From contig CALEDJ010000045.1 in assembly GCA_937951485.1 (NCBI GenBank), positions 124,001-188,000 on the forward strand: a stretch of DNA of 64,000 bases, given 5' to 3'. The notes beneath the pieces were generated by a model. The model was not told where the DNA came from and searched no databases. It saw only the letters and a program-made list of their open reading frames with translations. Positions 8,175-17,231 of the stretch are shown piece after piece (positions within the stretch are counted from its first letter, which is position 1; each line of letters opens with the position of its first letter). The position numbers and the translations under genes are program-made. This stretch comes from an uncultured bacterium. Its GTDB lineage: Bacteria; Hydrogenedentota; Hydrogenedentia; Hydrogenedentales; CAILVY01.

Positions 8175-9319
8175 TGGACGGGAACAAGCAGCATGTGATG
8201 TTCGTGGATGATGAACAGCCGATTCTGGAAACCTATGAGCGGATGCTGCGTTCTGAACGCCGGGAATGGGACCTTCACTTTGCGCCGGACGCGGACACGG
8301 CGCTCCAAATCGCCGCGCAGCACGACCTGGATGTCATTGTAACGGACATCCACATGAAGGGCAAAGACGGCTTCGACCTGATTCGCGCGTTGCAGGCGTC
8401 GGAACGCACCGCCCGCATCCCGATCATCGTCGTTACCGGAGATACGAAGCCAACCCTGAAGCGCCGTGCACTCGATTTGGGCGCGACCGACCTGCTCACC
8501 AAGCCCCTGAACAGGGAAGACATGGTCGCGCGCATCCGCAGCGCGCTGCGGCTCAAAGCCTATCAGGACCAGGTGGAAGAGCAGGTGCGCACGCTGGATA
8601 CCCAGGTCAAAGAACGCACCCGGGCGCTGGAACGGTCGCACCGGGACATCGTCTGGCGGCTGGCCAAGGCCGGCGAATTCCGCGATGACGAAACCGGCAA
8701 CCATGTGGTGCGCGTCGCCTGTTATGCCCGCGCCATCGCCCAGGGACTGGGCGCCCCCGCCGACTTCGTCAATACGCTGTTTCTTACAAGTCCGCTGCAC
8801 GACATCGGCAAGATCGGCATTCCCGACAGCATTCTGTTGAAATTGGGGCCGTTGACGCCCGAAGAGCGAAAAACCATGCAGCAACACTGCCACATAGGCG
8901 CGGCAATCCTCTCCACCGAGCCTCGTGCGGTCGCCGTCGCCCGGCACCGCGAAGTATCCGGGCAGGATTCCGAAGGCGACATCCCGAGGAATCCATTGCT
9001 GCACATGGCGATGGCCATTGCCAGGCATCACCATGAGAAGTGGGATGGCACGGGCTATCCGGACGGCCTCGCCCGTGACGCGATTCCGCTGGAGGCGCGA
9101 ATCGTTGCGTTGGTGGATGTCTTCGATGCCTTGACCTCCGTGCGCCGCTATAAACCCGCATTCTCGTTGGAAAAGTCCATCGAAATCATCCATAAAGATG
9201 CGGGCCGCCATTTTGATCCCGAACTGGTCGCCGCCTTTGACCACAACCGGTCGGAGATCGTGGCCATTCACAGCGAACTGCAGGAAGCGGAAGCGTACTG
9301 GAATCCGCTGGAAGGCTGA
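8174..9319 (+). CDS. REC-HD-GYP response regulator, predicted cyclic-di-GMP phosphodiesterase
   Basis: 381 residues. The receiver (about 6-125) carries DD at 12-13 and phospho-acceptor D58 in VIVTDIHMKGKDG. A short coiled coil links it to an HD-GYP domain (about 155-360) with the metal-binding HD at 209-210 (LHDIGKIGIPD), HHEKWDGTGYPDGL near 286-299 and DVFDAL near 315. All hallmark residues are present, so hydrolysis of cyclic di-GMP is likely, as in RpfG-type proteins. Its ATG overlaps the previous stop (TAATG) and the next gene begins two bases after its stop, so it is translated as part of the cluster. Confidence 0.92.
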   Translation: MDGNKQHVMFVDDEQPILETYERMLRSERREWDLHFAPDADTALQIAAQHDLDVIVTDIHMKGKDGFDLIRALQASERTARIPIIVVTGDTKPTLKRRALDLGATDLLTKPLNREDMVARIRSALRLKAYQDQVEEQVRTLDTQVKERTRALERSHRDIVWRLAKAGEFRDDETGNHVVRVACYARAIAQGLGAPADFVNTLFLTSPLHDIGKIGIPDSILLKLGPLTPEERKTMQQHCHIGAAILSTEPRAVAVARHREVSGQDSEGDIPRNPLLHMAMAIARHHHEKWDGTGYPDGLARDAIPLEARIVALVDVFDALTSVRRYKPAFSLEKSIEIIHKDAGRHFDPELVAAFDHNRSEIVAIHSELQEAEAYWNPLEG

Positions 9320-9321
9320 TC

Positions 9322-10524
9322 ATGAAGAGCATTCTTTTTGTGGATGACGAGCCGAACGTCCTCGAAGGACTGCAACGCATGCTCTATCCCATGCGAAAAG
9401 AGTGGCGCATGGTCTTTGCGCAAAGCGGCGAAGAAGCGCTGAAGCGCATGGAAGAGGAGCCGTTTGATGTCATCGTGTCGGACATGCGGATGCCCGGCAT
9501 GGATGGGGCGACCCTGCTGGCCGAGGTTATGAAACGCTTTCCGCAGACTGTCCGGATAGTGCTGACGGGGCAGACCGGCAACGAAAGCGTATTCAGGTCC
9601 GTGGGAGCGGCCCACCAATTCCTCATGAAACCCTGCAATCCGACTGCGCTCAAGGCGTGCGTGGACCGCGCATTCACGCTGCGTGATCTGCTCAACAACG
9701 ATGCACTCAAACGCGTTGTCGCTCGCGTGGAAAGCCTGCCGGCCCTGCCCGCCACCTACACGCGGCTTATCAAGGAACTCCAGTCGCCGGAGACCTCCCT
9801 TGCCGCCATCGGCAAGATCATCGAAACGGATGTGGCGATGACCGCGAAGGTGCTGCAACTGGTCAACTCCGCCTTCTTCGGCCTGCGGCAGCATGTAGCC
9901 AGTGCGACGCAGGCGGTGACTTATCTCGGCCTGGACACCATCAAGGCGCTGGTGCTTATGGCCGGCGTCTTTGCGCAGGCGCATGTGACCAAACTCACCG
10001 CCGCCTTCTCCCTGGAATCCCTCTGGCGTCACAGCATGCTGGTCGGCGTCTATGCGCAGGCCATCAGCCGAAGCGCCGGCGCCGATGATGAGACGATCAG
10101 GAATGCGTTTACGGCGGGAGTGCTCCACGACGCCGGCATCCTGATCCTGGTGGAAAATTTCGCAGAGGATTACAGGAAAATCCTGGAGATTTGCGAAACC
10201 AGGCAATTGCCTCTGGCCCAGGTGGAGGAAGCCGGCCTCGGATGCACTCACGCGGGCATCGGCGCTTATCTCCTCGGCATCTGGGGGCTGCCGGACCCCA
10301 TCGTGGAGGCCGTGGCGTTTCACCACAGCCCCGGCCAGTGCGCCGCCAGGATTTTCACCCCCCTGAGCGCAGTGCACATTGCCGATGTCTTCGCGCACGA
10401 AATGACCGAAGCGGAGCATTATGAGCCGGGCCGCAAACTGTGTCATGAGTATCTTGAAGCGCTGGGGCTTCAGGAAAAGTTGGGGCAGTGGCGCGAAATT
10501 TGTTCCAAAGACATTTCCAAGTAG
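9322..10524 (+). CDS. REC-HDOD domain protein
   Basis: 400 residues. The N-terminal receiver has DDE at 8-10, phospho-acceptor D54 in VIVSDMRMPGMDG and Lys in FLMKPCNP. The rest matches an HDOD domain (about 130-335): LPALPATYTRLIKEL, DVAMTAKVLQLVNSAFFG, SATQAVTYLGLDTIKALVL, AGVLHDAGILIL. HDOD domains resemble HD hydrolases but usually lack the full metal site and act as protein-interaction modules in signalling. The start has GGCTGATC upstream and lies two bases after the previous stop. Function within the cluster is inferred only from context. Confidence 0.9.
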   Translation: MKSILFVDDEPNVLEGLQRMLYPMRKEWRMVFAQSGEEALKRMEEEPFDVIVSDMRMPGMDGATLLAEVMKRFPQTVRIVLTGQTGNESVFRSVGAAHQFLMKPCNPTALKACVDRAFTLRDLLNNDALKRVVARVESLPALPATYTRLIKELQSPETSLAAIGKIIETDVAMTAKVLQLVNSAFFGLRQHVASATQAVTYLGLDTIKALVLMAGVFAQAHVTKLTAAFSLESLWRHSMLVGVYAQAISRSAGADDETIRNAFTAGVLHDAGILILVENFAEDYRKILEICETRQLPLAQVEEAGLGCTHAGIGAYLLGIWGLPDPIVEAVAFHHSPGQCAARIFTPLSAVHIADVFAHEMTEAEHYEPGRKLCHEYLEALGLQEKLGQWREICSKDISK

Positions 10525-10557
10525 TGAAGGAATCCAAGCATTCTGAGAGAGGATGCC

Positions 10558-11718
10558 ATGAACGAAAAAATCCTGTTTGTGGACGATGATCCCAACGTGT
10601 TGGAAGCGTATCAACGGAAACTCCAGCGCGTGCTGGCGGTGGACACGGCCCAGAGCGGCCAGGAAGCGCTTCAGTGCATCGCGACCAGGGGTCCGTATGC
10701 CGTGGTCATCGCCGATATGCATATGCCCCTCATGAACGGCATCGAGTTCCTGTCGCGCGTGAAAGAGATGGCGCCCGACACGGTGCGGATGATGCTGACG
10801 GGCAATGCCGACATTCGCACCGCAATCGAGGCGGTGAACGAGGGCAATATCTTCCGGTTTCTTACAAAGCCCTGTCCCCCGGAGGTTATCGGGAAAGCGC
10901 TGGCCGACGCGATCGGCCAATACCGGCTTATCACCGCCGAAAAGGACCTTCTGGAAGACACCCTGAACGGCGCCGTCGAAATCCTCGTCGAAATCCTCTC
11001 CCTGACCGATCCGGACGGGTTCGGACACGCCATGCAACTGCGCAACATGGCCAGAATGACCATGCGCTTTCTGAACATGCCGAAGTCGTGGGATATTGAC
11101 CTCGCCGCCCTGCTGCACAACCTCGGCAATGTGCTCCTTTCCCGTGATCAACGCGCGCAAGACGCCCGGCTTGAGTTGAGCGCCGGGGAAGCCCGAAAAA
11201 TTCAGGAACGCGCGCCCGAACTGGCCTACGAACTCCTTTGTCATATCCCCCGGCTGGAGCCGGTGGCGCGCATCATCCGGTATCAACAAAAGAATTTCGA
11301 CGGTTCCGGTTTCCCCGAAGATAATGTTTCGGGAGCGGATATTCCCATCGGCGCGCGGATTCTCCGAGTGCTCGTTGACCTCAGCGACCTGGAAGCGAGG
11401 GGCTTCTCAAAACGTTCCGCGCTGGCACGCATGCAAAACTGCAGCCATTGGTATGATCCCCGCGTGCTCGATGCCGCCATCGCGCTGTTCCTGCCCAGGG
11501 AGAGCGCACCGCGCATTCAGACCGCCAGCGCCGAAGAAGCGCGTCTTTCCGGATTACAGGTCGGCGACGTACTCGTCTCCGGCATACGCACGAAAGACAA
11601 CCGGCTTCTGGTCAAAGAAGGAGAGGTTGTCACTGCTTCCTTGCTGGCGCATGTGCGGGCCTTCGCGAAAATGGCGGGGATTCAAGAGCCGGTAAAGATT
11701 AAGCGCCCCTCCGTCTGA
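10558..11718 (+). CDS. REC-degenerate HD-GYP protein
   Basis: 386 residues from an ATG preceded by GAGAGGATGCC. The receiver has DDD at 9-11 and phospho-acceptor D53 in VVIADMHMP, with FLTKPCPPEV. The second domain follows the HD-GYP layout (GHAMQLRNMARM, LAALLHNLGN, NFDGSGFPEDN, ARILRVLVDLSDL) but the HD pair is HN at 187-188 and GYP is GFP. Metal binding and hydrolysis are therefore doubtful; it may bind nucleotide or partner the intact HD-GYP protein two genes upstream. The C-terminal 60 residues (GDVLVSGI..DNRLLVKEGEVV) resemble a small beta domain often appended to such proteins. A terminator-like hairpin follows. Confidence 0.88.
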   Translation: MNEKILFVDDDPNVLEAYQRKLQRVLAVDTAQSGQEALQCIATRGPYAVVIADMHMPLMNGIEFLSRVKEMAPDTVRMMLTGNADIRTAIEAVNEGNIFRFLTKPCPPEVIGKALADAIGQYRLITAEKDLLEDTLNGAVEILVEILSLTDPDGFGHAMQLRNMARMTMRFLNMPKSWDIDLAALLHNLGNVLLSRDQRAQDARLELSAGEARKIQERAPELAYELLCHIPRLEPVARIIRYQQKNFDGSGFPEDNVSGADIPIGARILRVLVDLSDLEARGFSKRSALARMQNCSHWYDPRVLDAAIALFLPRESAPRIQTASAEEARLSGLQVGDVLVSGIRTKDNRLLVKEGEVVTASLLAHVRAFAKMAGIQEPVKIKRPSV

Positions 11719-11732
11719 AGGGAAAAGCGCCT

Positions 11733-11759
11733 TGAAGCAATTGCTTCACCCCCTTTTTT
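11733..11759 (+). terminator. Rho-independent terminator-like hairpin after the signalling cluster
   Basis: The palindrome TGAAGCAATTGCTTCA (11733-11748) is followed by a C-run and six Ts. It lies 15 bases after the stop of the last receiver gene and fits termination of the plus-strand cluster. Confidence 0.65.
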
Positions 11760-11910
11760 GCCTTTTTCCTGCTCGGCACGCAACTCGCACGCCCCTCTCG
11801 TGACATCAGTCAACCTCTCCCCCTTTTTCGACAGGACACTTACCCTCCTCCCGTCCGCCTTCTCCTTGGACGAAACGCCTGTATTGCGTTACAGCATGGC
11901 AAAACCGGGC

Positions 11911-12135
11911 TCAGGCGCGCTGCACGTTTGCCGCCTGCGGGCCTTTCTCGCTCTCCCACAGTTCATAGGTCACGTTATCGCCCTCGCGAAGCGTCCGAAA
12001 TCCTTCCATTTTAATGGCCGTGTGATGGACAAACACATCCGGCGCGTCTTCGCGGGCGATGAATCCGTACCCCTTCTGGTCGTTGAACCACTTCACTTTC
12101 CCAAACATCCGCTGACTCACTTCCACCTCAGGCAC
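11911..12135 (-). CDS. Cold-shock domain protein
   Basis: 74 residues from GTG at 12135, chosen because AAAGGAGG lies seven bases upstream and because this gives the family's usual length; the frame stays open further upstream. The sequence is a single cold-shock domain with [15 protein letters not shown] (RNP1-like) and DVFVHHTAI (RNP2-like). Such proteins bind single-stranded nucleic acid and act as RNA chaperones in the cytoplasm. Cysteine synthase lies upstream on the same strand, but an intervening consensus promoter about 100 bases before the start indicates independent expression from a leader, as is common for csp genes. Confidence 0.93.
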   Translation of the reverse strand: MPEVEVSQRMFGKVKWFNDQKGYGFIAREDAPDVFVHHTAIKMEGFRTLREGDNVTYELWESEKGPQAANVQRA

Positions 12136-12236
12136 GCCCCCGCCTCCTTTCTGCTGCGGGTGAAGCGCATCCTGAGACACCCGACTGTCTCCTGACACGC
12201 TTCAATCCCTATACTTCCTCATTAATCTCAGTCTAT

Positions 12237-12265
12237 AGCGTAGCGCAAAGTCGGCTATTTGTCAA
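12237..12265 (-). promoter_or_regulatory. Sigma-70-type promoter of the cold-shock gene
   Basis: Read on the minus strand, TTGACA (12265-12260) is separated by 17 bases from TACGCT (12242-12237). Transcription would start near 12230 and give a leader of about 95 bases. A second TTGACA with a weak CATGAT box occurs further upstream (about 12315-12342). The whole 12136-12428 gap is AT-rich and holds no gene. Confidence 0.65.
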
Positions 12266-12428
12266 GATAGGGCGTATTATAATTTATGCCCTTAAACTGA
12301 TTAAATTATAAAAATCATGACAATAATGCGAGGAAATGTCAAGTAATATACCCAAATTAGTCATATTTGGTTCATGGCACTGCAAGGATTTCGGGGAAAC
12401 GGGTGAGGATTGCAGTGTGTTTTCACTG

Positions 12429-13316
12429 CTAAAGGAGCGCGGTGCTGAAATAGCGTTCTGCGCGGTCGGGCAGGACGGTGGCGATGTTGCCGGACATTGC
12501 CTGGGCTATACGGCGCGCGGCCCAGACATTGGCTCCGGAGGAGATGCCGACCAGCAATCCATAATCGCGCCCCAGTTGACGGGTGGTTTCGATGGCGTCT
12601 TCGTCGGTGACTTCGATGACCTCATCTATGAGAGAAACATCGAGCACGGCGGGAACGAATCCATCGCCGATGCCTTGGATTTGATGGAGCCCGGGTTCGT
12701 GCCCGAGCAGTGCGGAGGCGTTTTTGGGTTCCACGGCGACAATGCGCACGCCCGGTTTTCGTTCTTTGAGAAACGAACCCACGCCCTGAAGCGTGCCGCC
12801 GCTGCCGACCCCGGCGACAAAGCAGGCGATGTCGCCGGTCAGTTGCCGCCAGAGTTCGTGGGCGGTTTCTTCATAGTGAATCCGGGGATTATCGGGATTC
12901 TCAAACTGCTGCGGCACAAAAACCCTGGAATCCTCCGCCGCAATTTCCTTCACCTTGTCCACCGCCCCCTGGATACCGGCGTCTGCGGCAGTGAGGATGA
13001 GTTCCGCCCCCAGCGCCTGAATGAGTTTTTTTCGTTCCACGCTCATATTTTCGGGCATCACGATTCGCACCCGATAGCCTTTCAGGCGGCCGACCAGCGC
13101 GATGCCGATGCCGGTATTGCCCGAGGTGGGTTCCACGATAATCGAATCTTTCCGAAGCCGGCCATCGCGTTCCGCGCCCTCAATCATCGCCAGGGCCACG
13201 CGGTCCTTGATGCTGCCGCCGGGATTGAGAAACTCCGCTTTGGCATATACGTTTTCATCGCGGAGTCGTATCAGGGGCGTATTTCCAATAAGCGTAAGGA
13301 TATTGTCCGTAAGCAT
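12429..13316 (-). CDS. cysK: Cysteine synthase (O-acetylserine sulfhydrylase)
   Basis: 295 residues from ATG at 13316, the start matching the family N-terminus (ILTLIGNTPLIRL); the open frame continues 12 codons upstream. It is a PLP enzyme of fold type II: the Schiff-base Lys lies in NPGGSIKDR, the substrate loop is PTSGNTGIG, and the phosphate-binding loop is GVGSGGT. It makes cysteine from O-acetylserine and sulfide in the cytoplasm. Related cystathionine beta-synthases share the core but usually carry extra domains, absent here. It faces away from the DUF3748 gene; no cysE is nearby. Confidence 0.9.
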   Translation of the reverse strand: MLTDNILTLIGNTPLIRLRDENVYAKAEFLNPGGSIKDRVALAMIEGAERDGRLRKDSIIVEPTSGNTGIGIALVGRLKGYRVRIVMPENMSVERKKLIQALGAELILTAADAGIQGAVDKVKEIAAEDSRVFVPQQFENPDNPRIHYEETAHELWRQLTGDIACFVAGVGSGGTLQGVGSFLKERKPGVRIVAVEPKNASALLGHEPGLHQIQGIGDGFVPAVLDVSLIDEVIEVTDEDAIETTRQLGRDYGLLVGISSGANVWAARRIAQAMSGNIATVLPDRAERYFSTALL

Positions 13317-13690
13317 GACAAGATTCCCACCTTCCGATCCCTGGCGCTGCATTGTAACATGGGACTGAGTGGGTGCGGTAATGGGGCGCGGGTGTTGTCA
13401 ATTCAGGAGGGCGTGCGTAGAATGAGACGGACACGGACAGAAGAGCGTTTTTCTGAAGGCGTCCGTGAAAGTCCGTGTGTGTCCGTGTTTGCGGCCGATG
13501 GCGCATGGTCGTTGCTGAACGTGCGTATCTACTTGTTTGATCGGCAGATGAACGCACACGCGGGCGCCTTTGATCAGGAAGGCGGTTTCACGGATCGGTT
13601 GTATCGCCGGCGATCACCGGTGGCAATCAGAGAATGACGGAATTGGATTTTCGCCGGCGCGCCTCCAGGGCAAGAAGCGGGAGAATGCGG
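13317..13690. other. Divergent intergenic region with repeated TCCGTG motifs
   Basis: The gap lies between the divergent cysteine synthase and DUF3748 genes. Around 13427-13495 it holds GACGGACACGGACAG and, 30 bases later, GTCCGTGTGTGTCCGTG, forming an imperfect inverted repeat. Promoters for both flanking genes must lie here, but no confident hexamer pair was seen. No gene is supported. Confidence 0.4.
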
Positions 13691-15094
13691 ATGTTTCACA
13701 TCAGGAACGTTTTGGGGATGATTGTCGTGACGGCGGCCACGGCGTCCGGAGGAAGTGACACGATGCCTGAGGAGCGGCAAATCACGTTTTCGTGCAAGAA
13801 CCACGAATTGGACAACAACGACAATTTCTCGCCGGACGGGCGTTTCCTGTGTTACGACACGCGGGAAACGGTTGGACCGGGTATCGAGAATTCGCAATCC
13901 ATTGAACTGGTGGAAATCGAAACCGGCCGGGAGATCGTCATTTACCAGCCGCCGGCGTCCGTCACCGGGGCGCAGGCGGCGCCGGGCGTGGGCGCGGCGT
14001 CGTATTCCTGGACGGAGCCCAGGGTCGCGTTCATCCACGGGCCGTTGCTGGAGGAGGTGCCGGCGCGGGGCTATTACGGCAAGCCGAACCGGAACGGTGC
14101 GGTCGTGCAGGCGGACGGCCCGCCGACATTGCAGGACGGACGTTATCCCATGGCGTGGCTGGACCTGCGCGACGCGGCCACAAACCGCGATACCATCCCC
14201 GGCGCGCATCGTGGCGGCACGCACCGCCATGAATACAGCCGCGATGGACGGCGCATCGGCTTCACCTATGATGATTTTCTGCTGCCGCGGTATGACCGCA
14301 CCATCGGCTATATGGAGCGGCATCCAAATGCGCCCGCCCCGGCGGAATGCTGGTTCGCAGTGCTGGTTGCGCCCGCCCCGATGGATCAGGCGAAGCCCGG
14401 CGAAATTGAAAAGGCCTATGGCGATTCGTGGGTGGACGCGCAGGGAACCATGCGCGCCTTCATCGGCAAGGTGCGCAACGCGGACGGTGTCACGTATGAG
14501 GAGTCGCTCTTTGTCGCCGACATTCCGGTGGACGTGGACATCACCACGGCGGATGCCGGATCCGCAGCGCGTTATCCACGCCCGCCGCAGGGCGTTTCGG
14601 TGCGGCGCCTGACACATGCGTGGGCCGGGGGCGTAGTGCGGGGGGCGCCCGATGGAACAAGAATCGCCTATTACGGCAAAGCCGCCGACGGCAGTAAGCA
14701 AGTATTCATCATCCCCGCCGATGGTTCGGACCATGCGGAAGACCCCGCCAAACGACCCGTGCAGGCGACAAGCCTGCCGCACGGGACGGAAAGCGGTCTC
14801 AGGTGGCATCCCTCCGGCGAAACCATCTTCTGCGTCAGCAACAACGGCATCGCGGCCACCTGCGTCATGCCCGGTCCGCGCTTCGGCCAATCCGTTTTTC
14901 TGACGTCGCAGGGCGACACACCGCCCCGCTATGCGCTTGTTGTCTCCCCTGACGGTCGCCGCCTCGCTTACAACAAGGCCGTGGCCGCCAAAGATGCCGA
15001 CGGGAAACTTTGCACAAACTACGCCGGAGCGGATTTCAGCCAGATATTCCTTTTGGATATTGGGGAAACCACGTGGCTGCCGGATAAACCGTAA
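13691..15094 (+). CDS. DUF3748 (YidR-like) secreted beta-propeller protein
   Basis: 467 residues from ATG 13691, which follows GGGAGA and opens a signal peptide (MFHIRNVLGMIVVTAATA). The mature part begins QITFSCKNHELDNNDNFSPDGRFLCYDTRETVG and repeats TolB/PD40-like motifs (FSPDGR, RDGRRIGFTYDD, GAPDGTRIAYY, VSPDGRRLAYNK). The HGPLLEE and GAHRGGTHRHEYSRDG stretches match what I remember of E. coli YidR and the DUF3748 family. Its biochemical role is not known; a periplasmic propeller is the structural inference. It ends 22 bases from the convergent polyphosphate kinase. Confidence 0.8.
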   Translation: MFHIRNVLGMIVVTAATASGGSDTMPEERQITFSCKNHELDNNDNFSPDGRFLCYDTRETVGPGIENSQSIELVEIETGREIVIYQPPASVTGAQAAPGVGAASYSWTEPRVAFIHGPLLEEVPARGYYGKPNRNGAVVQADGPPTLQDGRYPMAWLDLRDAATNRDTIPGAHRGGTHRHEYSRDGRRIGFTYDDFLLPRYDRTIGYMERHPNAPAPAECWFAVLVAPAPMDQAKPGEIEKAYGDSWVDAQGTMRAFIGKVRNADGVTYEESLFVADIPVDVDITTADAGSAARYPRPPQGVSVRRLTHAWAGGVVRGAPDGTRIAYYGKAADGSKQVFIIPADGSDHAEDPAKRPVQATSLPHGTESGLRWHPSGETIFCVSNNGIAATCVMPGPRFGQSVFLTSQGDTPPRYALVVSPDGRRLAYNKAVAAKDADGKLCTNYAGADFSQIFLLDIGETTWLPDKP

Positions 15095-15115
15095 CAGGAA
15101 CAGGGTGCGGCGACG

Positions 15116-17119
15116 TTATTCCACAGGCTCAGTGGATGCGATCTTCTGAAAATACCGCCAGGTATCCAGTTGCGCCTGGTGGGGTTCGCCCTCATTGGGC
15201 ACATATTGATTGGTCTGCATGGCGTCGAGGATGCGCGCTTTGACGTTGTCCTGTATTTGGAGAGCCATGATATCCATGACCTGCCGTTGCAGTTCCTTGT
15301 CGTAGATGGGGAAAGCGGTTTCGACGCGCCAGTCTATGTTGCGCTCCATGAGGTCGGCGGAACTCATGTACATCACGCGGTCCTGGTCTTTGCCGAAGAC
15401 ATAGATGCGCTGGTGTTCCAGGTAGCGGTCGAGAATGGAGATGGCGCGGATGTTGGGGTGGGGGAGCATGGCGTAGGTTGTTCGTACGATGAGGTCCAGA
15501 TGCACGCCGGCATCCGCCGCCTCGCGCAGTTTGGCGATGATCTTCGCGTCGGTGAGGTGATTGATCTTGAAAAAGATATAGCCGTCGGGACCTTTTTCCG
15601 TTTCACGCTGAATCAGTTTGTTGAATGTTTTCCGGGTATTGAAGGGCGACACGACGAGGTGTTTGAACTTGGGGGTGGAGATGGCGCGCATGCCGGCGCT
15701 TTGCTCGAAAAACTCGAAAGTGTCTGCCACTTCCTGGGCGAGCCGCTTGTCGGCGGTGAGCAGAATGCTGTCCACGTAAAGCCTGCCAGTCACCTCGTTG
15801 AAGTTCCCTGTGGACAGGCCGACATAGCGCACGCCGTCGCGGACGATGAGCAGGAGTTTGCTGTGTACCTTCAGCGGCTGGGCGCCATAGGTGACGGTCG
15901 CGCCCTCTTCAATAAGCCGTTCTGAAATGCGGATGTTGTTTTCCTCGTCGAAGCGCGCCTGCAACTCCACATTCGCATATATCCGCTTGCCGTTGCGGGC
16001 GGCGTTGATCAGGGCGTTGACGACGCGCGAGGGATTCGCGGCGCGGTACACCGTCATGCGGATTTCCTGCACCTTCGGATCAATGGCCGCCTCGCGCAGC
16101 AATCGGATGACGTGGTCAAAGGACTGGTAGGGATAAGTGATGAGCAAATCGCGGCGGCGGATGATGTCCATCATCGGCGTGCGGTTCCCGTCCAGGGCAG
16201 GGTGCTTCGCCACCTCCAGCCGTTGATAACTCAGGTCGGGCCGGCGCGCGGGGAAGTGCATCAGGTCGCGCATATTGTGATAGCGCCCGCCCGGAATCAC
16301 CGTGTCGTCATCGCTGATGCGCAGTTCCTTCCGGAGCAACTTGAAGAGGCCGACGGGCATGTCCATGTCATAGACCAGCCGGGTCGGGCGGCCGCCCTTG
16401 CGCTGGCGCAGCACCTTCTGCATCTTGCGGACATAGCCTTCGGAGAAATCGTTGTCTATGTCCAGTTCCGCGTCGCGGGAAATCTTGAATTCAAACGCTT
16501 CTATTTTGTCGTACTGGAAAATGTAGAAGACCTCATCGAGCGAATGGCGGATGACATCGTCAATGTACATGATGTTGCCGTTGGGCAGTTCGACGAAACG
16601 CGGGAGCGTGGAGGGAATTTCGAGGATGGCGTAACGGGGTGTCTTGCCCTGCATTTTCACGCCAAAATACAGCGCTCCGTCAATGAGTTGGGGCATGGGC
16701 CGGTCTTCTCGGAGAATGATGGGGACGAGATTGGGCAGCACGCGATCATGAAAGAATTCCTGGAGCCAGTCGTGCATATCCTGCTCGTGGGAAATAATGT
16801 CATCTTCTTTCAGCAGTTTGACGCCCTGCGCGGCGAGCGCATCGGTGATATCGGCATAGGCCGCCTGGAATCGCTCATCCAGTTCACGGGCTTTTTCATT
16901 GACCACCTCGAGCACATCGGTGACGCCCTTCTTGCCGAGTTCGATCATGCGGTGCATGATGGCCACGCGCACCTTGAAGAATTCGTCCATGTTGGACGAA
17001 AAGATGCCGAGGAATTTAAGGCGTTCGAGCAGCGGGTTGCGGTGGTCCTCCGCTTCCTGGAGCACCCGTTCGTTGAAGGAAAGCGTTGAAACTTCTCGAA
17101 TCTGATAAAGATTTTTCAT
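15116..17119 (-). CDS. ppk1: Polyphosphate kinase 1
   Basis: 667 residues from ATG 17119 (a GTG two codons earlier is also possible). The protein follows the PPK1 order: N-terminal helical domain (FNERVLQEAEDHRNPLLERLKFLGIFSSNMDEFF), head domain, then two phospholipase-D-like domains. The autophosphorylated His lies in PLKVHSKLLLI (about residue 419), and a second conserved block is IFFKINHLTD. The enzyme reversibly polymerises the gamma-phosphate of ATP into polyphosphate, typically at the inner membrane. Length is close to the family norm. The gene converges with DUF3748 and has no phosphatase gene (ppx) beside it. Confidence 0.95.
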   Translation of the reverse strand: MKNLYQIREVSTLSFNERVLQEAEDHRNPLLERLKFLGIFSSNMDEFFKVRVAIMHRMIELGKKGVTDVLEVVNEKARELDERFQAAYADITDALAAQGVKLLKEDDIISHEQDMHDWLQEFFHDRVLPNLVPIILREDRPMPQLIDGALYFGVKMQGKTPRYAILEIPSTLPRFVELPNGNIMYIDDVIRHSLDEVFYIFQYDKIEAFEFKISRDAELDIDNDFSEGYVRKMQKVLRQRKGGRPTRLVYDMDMPVGLFKLLRKELRISDDDTVIPGGRYHNMRDLMHFPARRPDLSYQRLEVAKHPALDGNRTPMMDIIRRRDLLITYPYQSFDHVIRLLREAAIDPKVQEIRMTVYRAANPSRVVNALINAARNGKRIYANVELQARFDEENNIRISERLIEEGATVTYGAQPLKVHSKLLLIVRDGVRYVGLSTGNFNEVTGRLYVDSILLTADKRLAQEVADTFEFFEQSAGMRAISTPKFKHLVVSPFNTRKTFNKLIQRETEKGPDGYIFFKINHLTDAKIIAKLREAADAGVHLDLIVRTTYAMLPHPNIRAISILDRYLEHQRIYVFGKDQDRVMYMSSADLMERNIDWRVETAFPIYDKELQRQVMDIMALQIQDNVKARILDAMQTNQYVPNEGEPHQAQLDTWRYFQKIASTEPVE

Positions 17120-17231
17120 GCCCACGGATCAACTGACTGGTTTGGCCGAACGCGAATGGTCTCTATTGCCACCAACAAATCACATGATACCCTGCGCATC
17201 AACGCTGACATCAGCGCTTCTGCCGCCCGCA

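Noticed and set aside
13427-13495. TCCGTG-rich stretch as a coding repeat
   Set aside because: It lies in a divergent promoter region and no frame through it has support.
12336-13637. Plus-strand 433-residue frame
   Set aside because: It is antisense to the cysteine synthase gene, which has all active-site motifs.
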